DNA of 64,000 bases from Dryococelus australis (taxonomy: Eukaryota; Arthropoda; Insecta; Phasmatodea; Phasmatidae): assembly GCA_029891345.1 (NCBI GenBank), contig CM056994.1:222247991-222311990 (forward strand), read 5' to 3'. Positions 34,391 to 45,619 of the stretch are shown here, in pieces. The position numbers and the translations under genes were made by a program. How positions within the stretch are numbered: the stretch's first letter is position 1; the number at the start of each line of letters is the position of its first letter. The notes beneath the pieces were generated by a model. The model saw only the letters and a list, made by a program, of their open reading frames with translations, did no database searches and had not been told where the DNA came from.

Positions 34391-35135
34391 ATGAGTAAAG
34401 TATTCAAACAACAGATAACAAATCAGTGTTGAAGAAGAGACTGCATTGCCCTTTAGAGATAGAGGGACACTCATTGGCTTTAGTTCAGTTCTGTACTACT
34501 TATCTAATGCATAACATTATCTCAGGGAGAAATAAGCTATATTTTGTGGGCCAGAATGATATGGAATCGGCAATTGATATTCCAGTTGGTTAACATAGCT
34601 TAAAAGATCTTGAAAAAACTATAAAAGCAATTTTTTTATTTTGTGTAGATTCAATGGGCGGGAAAGAAAATGATACATATTTCGAGCTGGATAAAATAAC
34701 TAACAGAGTGAAAGTAAAATGTACGCTTAAATTACAGTTTGGCTAACGGGGTTCAGTAGTAAAACTTTTGGGTTTCGTAGAAAATAAAACTCTCAAAGCA
34801 AATGTGGATCATTATGCCTATACAATTCCAAAATTTGCTCCATTTGAAGCATTAAATATACACTGTAATATAGTAAATGGTATGATATTAAAACATGATG
34901 AAAATAACCATAGCGAAACTAGCATAATTGCCACTTTTAAATCAAGAACATTTGGATTTGGCGACACGATCTATTACGAACCAGTTTATCCATTATTTCC
35001 CCAGTGCAAACAAATCAAGTTAATGAAATAATAGTTGAAATTAAGGATGAAAAGGGTAAGATAATTAACTTTGATTTGACTGAAAGAACAGTGGTATTAG
35101 AGATGAAGCCGAAGATATTTTTCGGCTGGAAGTAG
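34391..35135 (+). pseudogene. Penton-like minor capsid protein
   Basis: The start is ATG 34391. Recognisable pieces are LALVQFCTTYLMHNIISGRN, DMESAIDIPVG, GFVENKTLKANVDHYAYTIP (34768-35031) and VEIKDEKGKIINFDLTERTV before TAG at 35133. The order matches single-jelly-roll penton proteins of insect Polintons, and the relative at 50.6-51.2 kb has the same C-terminal plan. Frameshifts near 34420 and 35025 and stops at about 34590 and 34745 break it. Confidence 0.75.
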
Positions 35136-35406
35136 TAATATTATATAATAACGTTAATAGTTTTTAAAATATTAAAGTTTCGTATGATAAAGATGAACAT
35201 TTCTATAGAAAGTGTAATGAAAGAACTCAATGTTTCGGCTACTTTAATGTGTCGAATTTTGATATGTATGTCTAAATTTTTAATTAGACTATGTTGTAGC
35301 ACATTGCCGAAGTCAGGGCGATAATTGTGTTTTAATGATTGGATAACCATTAAAACTTTATAGATATATGAGCCCAAATAAAAATCAACTGGCGTCTAAT
35401 ATGACG
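35136..35406. other. Polinton spacer inside the right TIR
   Basis: It is AT-rich with an unrecognised minus frame at 35141-35377. I see no conserved motif. Confidence 0.4.
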
Positions 35407-35947
35407 ATCATTTATTCTTTAAAAAACCGAATAGAATGGCTTTGTTTAGCACCACAATCCACCATTCCATCATATGCAAAATTTATACCATCACGATTAA
35501 CATCATCTAAAACTTTTTCGCTGAAAATCTGAACATATCTGTCTGGTAAGGTTACTTTAAAATTTCCAGAATTACCACTTTGTATCCATACCGTGTATCA
35601 TTAATTTCAGCATGGTCTATTGGATAGGTCTATCCCATTGTAAGTTCGGAAAGTTTCTTAAATTGTTGGGTACCGTTCAATACATTTAGCAACTGGTCCA
35701 TCTTTATTATATAAAATATTTTATTTTTTACACATTCAAATTTCTTGAGCCGCTCTTTGCAACTGCTTCCAAACGCAACTTTTTGTAGTCACTTTTTGCA
35801 ACTGCATGCTAACGCAACTTTTGTAGTCACTTTTTTGCGGATGTGCTCGAATCGGCAGTTGATGTTTTCTGATGGTGTGAGCATTCAATTTGCCGTTGGT
35901 TTTCTGATGGTTGGGGGCTGTGCTCGAACCAGCATTTGTATACTGCT
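35407..35947. repeat. Right terminal inverted repeat of the Polinton
   Basis: It is the reverse complement of 24209-25008 apart from missing tandem units, and ends ...tatactgct at 35947, followed by the duplicated GTCATC. Confidence 0.92.
35410..35703 (-). pseudogene. TIR-encoded protein, broken copy
   Basis: It matches the intact ORF 24711-25004 but has a TAG stop (near 35634) where the left copy reads Glu-Gln. A 4-base deletion near 35575 shifts the frame. The copies started identical as parts of the TIR, so these are changes since insertion or since the last copy correction. Confidence 0.85.
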
Positions 35948-35953
35948 GTCATC
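35948..35953. other. Polinton target-site duplication, right copy (GTCATC)
   Basis: Identical to 24203-24208. Downstream the gypsy protease reading resumes. Confidence 0.93.
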
Positions 35954-37600
35954 TTTTATAGTTAAAGGCCTCACTAAAAACGTCATACTTGTTGTAGAGT
36001 TTTTAATGCAGTATAATATAAATCTGTATTCCGCAGATGCAGCGACGTGACGACACCAAATAGTTGGCAGTGGTCCAATAAATTCGTCGGCCAACTACAA
36101 AGGAATCTGTGCTACGTTTATAATCCACTGTGTGTTAGTGATTTGGCTACACCCAAAGAGAGTTTTCTGGCTCTGTAAAATGTGTAAATTCTCGACCGTA
36201 ACCAGAAATGTTTACTGGAACTGCTGTTATTCTGTAATTAGCACATTTTTTTTTCGGAACAACCAGGGAGTAACCGACTGTTTACAGTGGACATTAAAGT
36301 ACCACCAGGCGAACTGTTCCACTGTATGTCCTATCCAATATCATCAATTTTCGCCAAGGAGGAAGAAGAATACCTTTGTTTATTGCTATCATGGCACAAC
36401 ATCTACATGCCTCTAGCCCCTACTGCAAACCCATGGTGCCTGTCAGGAAGAATGATGGGTCAGCATGCTTGTGCTTGGATGCGTGCAAACAAACACATCA
36501 CAAAGTTGAGAGAGCCCGAGACCCATACAAGAGCTGATGTGGCTATATAAAGGAGTGAGATTTATGTCTACGATAGACTTAACACATGAGTATTGACAGG
36601 TGCCCTTGACAGAAGAATCCCAGTAGTATGCAGGATTCCTGTTCGGCAACCAGCAATTTGTTTTCAAGGTTCTTCCTTTTGGTTAGTGCAATGCCGTCTC
36701 GCAGTTCACCCACTGTAGGAGTCACATTAGGAGACTAGTGTGCCAGCTTTGCGAGATGCTATGTTGGTAATATTTTGATTGTTTTGGCCACTCTCAAAGA
36801 GTACATAGAACACTTCCAATTTGTATTAAACAAATTTATGGAGGCTAGCTTGATGGAAAAATTGAAGAAGTCACTCTTTTACAAAAAAAATTGCTTTCTC
36901 AGGCCACATTTTAACACCTACTGGAATTCGAACCACACCAGAAAAGTAAGACACCATTACCAATTTTCAGGTACCAAGAAACATAAAACAGCTACGGGTG
37001 TTTCTTGGAGTAGTGGGTTTCTACTGGAATTACTCCGATAAAGTTTCCATAGTATGCTTGCCTTTATTTGAGCTGTTAAAGGATTTCCCATGGAATTGGA
37101 CGGAGGAGTGCCAAAGAGCTTTCGAGGTCGTCAAGGATTTATCTTTGATCGAGCATATCTTACATCACCCAAGACAAGGTGCAACATATTACATCTACAT
37201 GGACACATCGAATCACATGCTTGGAACAAAGTTAGCCCAGCTAAGCGAGGATGGTAGCAAGAAAACCATAGTGATGGCGAGCCACACCTTAAATAAGGTC
37301 AAGAAAAATTACACCGTCACAGGAGATCTTGAGTGTTGTGGGCACTGCAACATTTTCGGAATTTGCTATTGGGACAGATAATTATTCTGTAGATTGACCA
37401 CCAATATCTGCTTAGCCTCAAAACAGGCATATCTTCAATAGTAGGCTAACCATATGGTTACTTTTGGTGCAAGAATTTACCTGGTATTTCAACATATACA
37501 GGATATCGAAAAAAATGGCTGCTGATTATTTAAGTAGGAGACCCAATGGTACTCCTAAGTGTGTCAGTAAAAAGTCACATGAATTTTCCTTTGCACCAGC
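35954..37600 (+). pseudogene. Gypsy protease end, reverse transcriptase and RNase H remnants
   Basis: The end of the protease (IVKGLTKNVIL) lies at 35954-36050. RT motifs follow in scattered frames: PMVPVRKNDGSACLCLDA near 36440-36480, RFMSTIDLTHEY near 36560, and FLFGNQQFVFKVLPFG near 36635-36680. The YxDD box appears as YVGN near 36760. The connection reads VSIVCLPLFELLKDFPWNWT (about 37040-37100). RNase H is seen in ATYYIYMDTSNHMLGTKLAQ (about 37180-37240) and AADYLSRRP (about 37520). Stops and frameshifts are frequent and no integrase follows. Confidence 0.85.
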
Positions 37601-37758
37601 CAAGAAGCAGGCAAGCCCGATGGTGAATTGGCAGCAAAGTTTCGCCCATTTAAAGTTAAATGAAGATCAACCCAATGACAAGTTTTTCAGCACGGTGCCA
37701 GAAAAGTTTGATTGCAGATACATGCGAGATGATTGGTCATCTGGGCATCAGAACATTT

Positions 37759-38298
37759 TGTTGCAAGACCAAGGATAAGTGTGAAAGTAGCTTCCATTCG
37801 GCAGTGCCAGGCAATAGTATTCCTTAGGTTGTTTTAATACTGTAACTGATGTACTCTTAAGAACTATTTTCATACATAATTTTGATTCACACAGTCAAAG
37901 TGTAGAGTGGAGAAACGGTTGCAACTAATGGGCAAGGACACTGCGCAGCTAGAATACACACACACACACACACACACTACCTCACTGTCTAGCACACTCT
38001 TCTAAGCTGTCGCATTTAATTGCAGTTGTCCACAGAAGGGTGCCTATTGTGGTTTATGTAATTAAAGTATATTTCTCGTAATTATTCCTCTCTCATTTTC
38101 CCCCCATAATTGCTATTGTGCTCACGTTGCACATGTTACCATCCCGTGTGCCACAGTATGTACATAAAGTTTGGAATCTGTATGTATGGCCATATTCATT
38201 GGCATGCCTTGTGTCCTGTTACGTACATTACATTTTTTGCGCCCATACACATGGCCATCTGCATATACGACATATTTCTCATGCTTTGTCATATTACA
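37759..38298 (+). repeat. 3' LTR of the gypsy element
   Basis: It aligns with 21043-21592. It differs by substitutions and a (ca)n run at about 37950-37976 that the 5' copy lacks. Its 5' edge is directly adjacent to degraded pol sequence without a polypurine tract, so it may be slightly truncated. Confidence 0.82.
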
Positions 38299-40620
38299 GT
38301 ACACAACATTAAATTGATTTCTGGCATCATGTCATGTTAAGACAGCTTCCAATATGTAAACGAATCATATAATCCAGAATATCCACTATACGTCTTAGGG
38401 CGAACACAAAAGAAACTTTTAAAATCTTTATGTAACTGAAATACTCAAATACTTATCAGAAAGTACTATGCATGTATAAACCTTAATGCATTAGTAAAAC
38501 CATTTTGATGTAAACTACACACCTGTTCAAAACCAATGTTTTGTTCTCAATGCAAAAGCGTAGCTTTGCTTGAATTTATGTACAATAATCTTTAATCTGT
38601 GTTGTGCAAACTTAATAAAATATGTTTAAGTATATCCATTATACTTTGTATATATAACTGAAGTAATAGTTGTAAATATTGGATATCTGTTCAATCATGT
38701 TATACGATTAGAATAGGAAGTTATTTTACATGTGTTAAGAATGTAACTGAAGAATACTGCACATCACAATTATATTTTAGTAAGAGAAAGACAAGTGTAT
38801 GTCAATAACCATATTACTGTAAGAGCAAATGTTTGTATAAAAAATATTACATGTAAATAACATATCTTACTAAACATAACAAAACTTCGCAATAAATTAT
38901 GGTTTTATTAAATAAAGACTCGGTGTGTTTCTTTGATTTCCTTTTATTAATAACTTGAAAATATATATACACAACTGTAGAGAACATATCACAAAAATCA
39001 CTTTGCAGGTATCAACATTATTCATTATTCTTCTTTATGTCAACACCCAATTTTCACACTCAATGCAAATAAACACGAAGCACCATCTTGTTATAGCACT
39101 GTCTTGTAGCAATATGTTTCACAGGAGATAATGCCACAGAAGTATAATGAAACAATATGGAAACAACTCAATGTGTAAGTATGTGATATTTAGTTTTTAA
39201 AATAATTCTAAAAAACTGGTATAGTAAATTTGGAATAATAAAAACAGTTAACTTTTAAAAAAAAATTTACAGTTTTAAAAACAATTTACATCAAAAAATA
39301 TTTTTAGTTTCAAAAACCGCTTACATTTTTAAAACATACTTAAAAGTAAAAAAAAAATTAAGGGCTGTCATATCTAAAAACAACTCTCCCAGCCAATGTG
39401 CAAAAAAATGCACACATGGTATGTTCTCGTCGACATCACAAAGAGAGAGACACTCGCTTTGCTGGTTGGACATGGGGTGGGTGATATAGAACTATACATA
39501 TTAAGTAAGGGTGATTGAATATGCGAGGAGATATGGGGTCTCCGAATGTGGGATCACCCAACTTCAGAGGAATCCACTCTCCCTGTGATTGGGACGAGAT
39601 ACATCCATTCCCTTCACTGGAGGGGGGAGGGGGGGAAGGAATGACTATGCTATTGAGTCACTTTTTTCATGACATGCTCTAACATTCACAGATTTGTGGT
39701 GGTGTTCTACCTTCACCAGCCCCCTCAAAATGTAAGAAGACACACTGCTCCCATAGTATAGGGGTACGACGTCCCAAACTGCCTCCATCCTGCTGAGAGA
39801 TGTCTTATGACAGATACCCCTTGCAGGCGGATTGGAGTCGGGGGAAGCACCAAACCCTGTTAAGTATCCACCAGAGGAGGTTGGAAGCAGTCGAACACAA
39901 ACCTATGGATAGCTTTTAGACGGTATGACATTCATCGGGGTGGGAGCCCTCACACTTAGATCTATAGGCCGCTCCAGTGAAAACACCTGCTGACACGCCT
40001 CCCCATCCCACCAACACGGCTCCATATCCTGCCATACACTTAAATCCAATACCATCTCCTCCAACAATGGAGAAGCCATTCTGTTCAACGTCAATCTCAA
40101 TCATCTCATTCAATATCCAATTTCAGATTAGGTAGGTTTTCAAATGCCCCCATTAAATCTGTTGAAGACATGCTTAAAATCTGTATAGCACCACAGATGA
40201 ATGCAAAAGACAGTGGTGGGAACAGTGGTTTGCCTCGAATATAACTTTTCAAGCTATACCTATGTTTGAGAGGTGACCCCATCTCAGCCCCCTGTGTGGT
40301 AACATATTTCTTTAACTTGGGCCGCCACCCTTAGAAAATCAGCAGCACAACAAACCCAAAGCATCCCCAATCATTAAGTTATGCGACCGACTCCACTCTC
40401 TCACAAAATAGGTCAGATCCAACAGAGCCGCACCAGAGAGGTATATTTCAAACACTTAATACATCAGTTATTTACCCCCGAATAATGAGTTTTAGTGAAT
40501 CCCTTCCATATAACTAATTATATATTTTTCCTCAATTTAACAAGTTTTTCAATGAAATACTAATTTGGCAAACTAACCTTTTGCAATTAATAACCATAAA
40601 AAATGCCTCCGACTGACTTT
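38299..40620. other. Unassigned; AT-rich, then a less AT-rich block
   Basis: 38300-39380 is AT-rich and empty. 39400-40450 is GC-richer. A minus frame at 39916-40113 reads a Gly-rich hydrophobic stretch (GYGAVLVGWGGVSAGVFTGA), which could be a membrane segment of an element protein, but I cannot assign it. Confidence 0.3.
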
Positions 40621-40629
40621 CCAATATAG

Positions 40630-41335
40630 GATTTGTGGTTATATACTCGAGGATATGAACGTTTCTCAGAAGTAACCTTAAAAATCTCAAAGACTATTAA
40701 CCTAATTTTTTTTTAACAATTTTCAGTTTCGACCCGCAAACATAATTGCCCACCTTAAATGTATGTTTCTGCTCATCGTAAACCTTGAGATTGTTATATA
40801 TCAAACTGTTGTCCAACATGGCTGTCCATCATGCTAATAGGTGCTGTTTTTATCATCCTATGATACCTTGAATTATAGAACGTTACTATATCATGGAGAA
40901 TAATTACCCACTTGTGAATTATATTCAATGTTAAATATTTATGTAATAATTTCTTTAAAATTTTGTTTAATCTTTCAACTATCAAAGTTTTTTTCATAAT
41001 ATGTTACATAATGGTTAATTTAATACTGTTACATTAATTTCTTGAAATGAACATTAAAAAATTCTGATGCAAATTTTATGGGTTCTGGTTTAACACAGTC
41101 TTCATTACAATGCTAACTTCTACCCCACTCTTATTCTTTACTGGTACTGCCCAAGATAATTTATAATATAAGTCTTATCACAGTCAAAATATACTTAAAA
41201 TCACGATTATGTTCCGAGAGTGATATATCACACAAATCAGATTGAAAAAAAATCATTCATTCCCAAAGTAACAACCTTGTTTCTAGGAAAATTAACTCTG
41301 GCTTACACATGCAATTCTTATGCAAGTTTACTAAA
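40630..41335 (-). pseudogene. Polinton integrase fragment, separate copy
   Basis: From about 41330 down, broken frames give NFPRNKVVTLGMNDFF, FKYILTVI, FFNVHFKKLM and then, in the open frame 40794-40997, LIVERLNKILKKLLHKYLTL. The last carries the catalytic Glu and YNSRYHRMIKTAPI. A C-terminal FEIFKVTSE-like stretch reaches about 40630. The first catalytic Asp region (QSDL) is recognisable but the second is damaged. The sequence differs clearly from the integrase at 29.8-30.8 kb, so it represents another insertion. Confidence 0.7.
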
Positions 41336-41369
41336 TATAATGTTTAATTTAATAAATATGCCCACCTTC

Positions 41370-42030
41370 ATTTAACTCTTCAATAATCTATACTATTTTG
41401 TTTGTGTGTGAATTATTACCAGTGTGTTCAGAAGCAAATTTCAATATATCCACTAATTTGTAAGGATTGTCAAAGTACATATGTGAAATTCAATCGCCCA
41501 CCACTTCTTTATATAAACCACTTCCAATGATATCCCTTAATAAACCTAATTTTGGTTCATCTACATCTTCATTACTCCCTAATGATAAATTGCTATTGCA
41601 AAAATTAGCATTGGTGTGTATCGCACATCATCTATACTTTTCCAAATCAGCATCCGAATACCCATTCTGTAACTTTTAAATAATAATTCAAACAAACCTT
41701 GGTTCATATCCATCACAATCACCTTTTCACATTTTATCTCCTGGTAAAAAAGTAATTACTGAAGCTTCTAAGAACCAAACATTACTATGTCGATATTAAC
41801 CATATGTTGCATCGCAAGTAGGTGAAGCACTGTTTAATGCTAAATATCTACAAGTTAATTTAGAAAGTTTAATAATTACTTTTTTCTTCTCGAAATGTTT
41901 CTCCAACTTATTTTCCATTGGAATCTCATTCGACATACTTATCACTGCATGTATTGTATCCCATCTGGATGTGACAGTTTTAAATATATCTTCATTAAAA
42001 CATCCCATTCCATTAGAGCACATTTCAATA
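41370..42030 (-). pseudogene. Possible Polinton accessory-protein remnant
   Basis: The minus strand near 41377-41475 reads KLVDILKFASEHTGNNSHTN and IIEELNEGG, which resembles the end of DUF8207-like proteins. Upstream frames (41796-42023) are polar and unrecognised. It sits next to the integrase fragment, so a common origin is plausible. Confidence 0.3.
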
Positions 42031-42034
42031 TCAA

Positions 42035-43075
42035 ATACTTCCCCTTCACCGCAGTTATAACATTGTGTATTAATCCTTCATGTATACAACATGTATTTAT
42101 AAACACAAGCATAATCGTTGCATTGGTTTTCTAGCTGGAACATTACTTTGACTACTCTATGCCCTCTAATATATTAACTTTAATTAAGACATATTTTACT
42201 CGTGATCTGTGTTCTAAAATTATTAAAACTCTTATTCAAGTTTTCACATCCTCACATTGCATTTGTATGTCTGTGATTAACTAAAGATGTAATTTTGCTA
42301 CTAATTTCACTAATTATGGAATGTATTAATTCTCCCATTATCTCTGCAAGTTGTGATTTAACAATGGTGTAAACATTATGTTATAATCACTCATTAAGTG
42401 ATATAAATGTGTAAGTGATCTAAATGTGTGTGTATTATAATTTCAATATTTTGCATAGTATCCAACATGTTCACTATAATCTTCACATTTAAACTTGTAT
42501 TCTTATAAACACTATCATTCCCTTCAATTAACTTTGCTATTTTGTCTTGTATATCCATTAATGTTTTCAATACATCTAATGTCCTGGTGTTTTAAATTCC
42601 AACAAATTGTTTACTTACCACATTGCTCTCTTTACTGGCTCACCAACATTATGTAATATATAACCATACAAATCAGAATTTCCATCACAAGTTCTGATTA
42701 AACATGTACTCTACTGGTAGCATATTATGCCACTATAACCAAATTTTGAAATACTCATTCTTTGTGAGAAATGATCGAACTGTCAAAACCACAACAGTAA
42801 TGTGTTTTATATATCGGAAGCACAGGTATAAGTGCAATGAAACCATAGTTGTCTCTTCCACAATACTAACCTATGTATTCAAACTTTGTAAATGACGTAT
42901 CACCTATAATGTGTTCATTGTAAATAGAATGTAGATTTAAAGTATACAACTTTAAAACAATCATGTAAGTTATATTTGGGGATTCTAATATAACTTTGCA
43001 GAAGATAAAAATAGTCTATGTTAGAATGTCTGCCAAAACAAAATAAGTTGCTTAAAGGCAGCAATCAATCTTAAC
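42035..43075. other. AT-rich intergenic DNA
   Basis: Only short frames occur. No gene or repeat is supported. Confidence 0.4.
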
Positions 43076-43079
43076 GACA

Positions 43080-43430
43080 TTGACAGTTTATTTAAATATT
43101 GCAAATTCCAATGCGAGCCTGGTAACACTGTCAGTTCAAGCTATTGAACCGCATCATTATGTAGTCAACAATGCTCCTGGTAACCTAGTATTGGCATGCA
43201 CTAATAAGACGTCAAGCAAAGAAATTCCTAATGCGAGGGTAGGCACAATTGAAATCCACGTACTATGTGGATGTGAATTAACTTCCAATCAGTTCACGCT
43301 TATCAAAGCCACGCACATTTGCGATTTCAAAAGTCCCAAAATAGCTATTTCTCAATCTATTTTGCCAGTGCAATGGCTTCAGGACAACGACTTCGAGGCT
43401 CAACAACTTAAGGCTAGTGAAGGAATTTAA
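43080..43430 (+). pseudogene. Cys-containing ORF, possibly an env-like ectodomain relic
   Basis: The 116-codon frame contains paired Cys residues (NLVLACTNKTSS, then EIHVLCGCELTSNQF, then ATHICDF). The layout loosely recalls the Cys-rich part of insect F/Env-like glycoproteins. There is no signal peptide, furin-like site or membrane anchor in the frame. The resemblance is weak and no LTRs bound it. Confidence 0.25.
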
Positions 43431-45610
43431 TTTTATTCTATTAACAACAGTATCAATACTGAATGGGGAATCCAACTTGCGGAACTCCGTACAGTACAAT
43501 ATATGGAGAACACTGCGTGATTTAGACAAACTCGTGTATTTTCTCTCCTAACACAACAGCATTACAATTATATAAGATTTTCCACTATTGAAATTCTCAT
43601 TTTCGCTCTTGTGTTAATATATTACAAATTAATTAGAATAGCAGTTCTTATGAACTGCTTTGCTCAGGCGGCGTAATCATACCAGGTCATACATATGATA
43701 GAGGCAAATAAAGAATAAGCAGGCGTCCCCGTAAAGTTAATGTGCTTAGTAGCGCATATTATACAAAAAAATAAAACAATAGGAGAATTACAGTTGGGAA
43801 TTACTTACAGAGTTGTAAGCCAAAAGTAGAAGTAATCAACGGAAAAGATTAAGTCAGAATATATGGCCACGGTATATTTTTCTTTGTTAGCTCAATATAG
43901 CTTAATGGGGAAGTATCATTGCTATCTTGGATTTATGTATTTTCCTCATTAACTTTTTTTTGGGGGTCAATATTTAAAAACCAAGCTAGTCATGACATAG
44001 GGAACATGTTAACAGTTATTTCTAAATCCCACTTTTTATTTTTACATTATTAGTGTCATATCTGTAACCGCAATCAATCATGATCTAATTATTTAATAAT
44101 TTCACTCCCATATGGGAAAATACAACTATATTTAAAACCCTATAAATTAAAAAAAAATCGTTAAGTAGTCGTTCATGTCATGTCTAACTGATTTTTTTAT
44201 TTCTGGTCAAACATTTTCATTACGAAGACTTGTAAGAAAATTCGGAGATGGAGTGGATACTGCCCCCTTAACAAGTTATGTTAAAAGGAAAAGTGGCGCA
44301 TGTATACATATGTGAGCAAAGGCATAAAAGTGGCTTCAAAACTTGGGATAGTTAACCCCAGTATATTATTTCTCGACCTGAGAGAAAATCAGCACTGCGT
44401 TGTTCCAAAAACAACTACTATTAATACTGCTGCTCATTAAAATTGATTCAATACAAGGCAGGGCATATAATAAGTTTAACTGCATGCACAAGCCACGATA
44501 TAGTAAGCGCTACCTAGTACCTGGCAGCGTAAGCACAGCTGACAACGTTACGATTGCAGCTATTTTTACTGCACAACTTGAATGTAGAGTGCAGCACCTT
44601 ATGCACGTAATTATTGCAATTCTTTTAACTCGCTTTAGAGAGCACCTAGTGGCACTTCCACAGCGTGCGGAGTCCACGCCATCCATACCTTTTACATTTT
44701 TATGGGGCCCCTTTAAATTATCTATTGTTCGTTTTTAATTATTAAAACCCATATTTAATGTAACGTTCTTATTTGTGTTGTGAAACCCATGTACATACCA
44801 CTTTATGATATTTTATTATTTAGAAATTAAGTATATTTGCTCTCGAAACCGAATAATTTTCATATGTATAACACAAACAATGTGTAAAGTAAGGTTTTTC
44901 TACATAGTATAGAGTTATAAGACTGAAAATTTTAGAAATTAGACAAATGAAGACTAATGCTGAGTAGAGATAATTACAATACAGAGTCAAGTACCGCGCT
45001 ATTGCAGACTGTTGTATACAATAGGTGTGCACACCTTCAAATCCCACCCTTAAGTGTTTGGTGCCACTTTTCTCTATATTCTTTTTTAAGGGGGTTCAAT
45101 ACAGTCATGGAGTCGAGGACATCATATCCTTCCATAACAGTCAACAGGAACCAATAGCGGCCTTAAGCGAATTGTTTTAGGTGCCGGCACAACCATTATT
45201 AGCATAAATGTATTTTATTGTAAGTACTACTTTATACGATAGTCAAACGCTGTTAAAACTTCACAAATGCCACATGTAAATATAGTAAATGTAGTCCTAA
45301 ATTAGCAGTCTTTCATATAACAGACACACAGAGTCTCCAGAAGAACAATTTTACCTCAGAATATGTCGAAGAACTTAGTGATTAGTAATTGTAAATGAAA
45401 ATGTAAATATTTATTCAATTATTAATAAGTTCTACAAACTTTAAGTACCAACACACACAAATTATAGAGAGTGGATGCCTTACATGTGACGCATGCCCGA
45501 ACCTCCATGCCTGACATCGCCCTAGGGACGTATACAATACAGTCTGTGAAGGACACTTAAAATCTATTACAATTACCCTTTCGGACAACCGCGTAGAAGA
45601 AAGGTTCTTT
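43431..45610. other. AT-rich intergenic DNA
   Basis: Unrecognised short frames (44400-44738, 44820-45047, 45415-45675). Nothing else is supported. Confidence 0.35.
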
Positions 45611-45619
45611 CCAGAGGGC

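Larger units (their letters stand above)
24209..35947. mobile_element. Polinton/Maverick, 11,739 bp, full length but degraded
   Basis: It has terminal inverted repeats, the 6-bp duplication and the complete Polinton gene set: polymerase B, integrase, packaging ATPase, protease, double-jelly-roll capsid-like protein and penton-like protein. Two BRO-N genes, DUF8207-like and PLA2-like genes and TIR-borne ORFs are also present. Gene order with strand: TIR ORF+, polB+ (with an inverted piece), bro+, bro+, capsid-, integrase-, DUF8207-like+, PLA2-like+, membrane/protease+, unknown+, ATPase-, penton+, TIR ORF-. Premature stops or frameshifts affect most genes. Confidence 0.95.
21043..38298 (+). mobile_element. 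Ty3/gypsy LTR retrotransposon split by a Polinton
   Basis: Two LTR-like direct repeats (21043-21592 and 37759-38298) bound gag, protease, reverse transcriptase and RNase H remnants in gypsy order. The integrase is missing before the 3' LTR. The Polinton at 24209-35947 interrupts the protease region. Every coding part carries stops or frameshifts. I could not find a clean flanking target duplication or a polypurine tract, so the 3' end may have suffered a deletion that removed the integrase. Confidence 0.9.

Noticed and set aside
24209-35947. The Polinton as an active element or virus
   Set aside because: Polymerase, integrase, ATPase, capsid, penton and protease all contain stops or frameshifts and part of the polymerase is inverted. 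This copy cannot supply its own functions.
37950-37976. (ca)n run as a structural signal
   Set aside because: It is an ordinary dinucleotide microsatellite gained within the 3' LTR; the 5' LTR lacks it.
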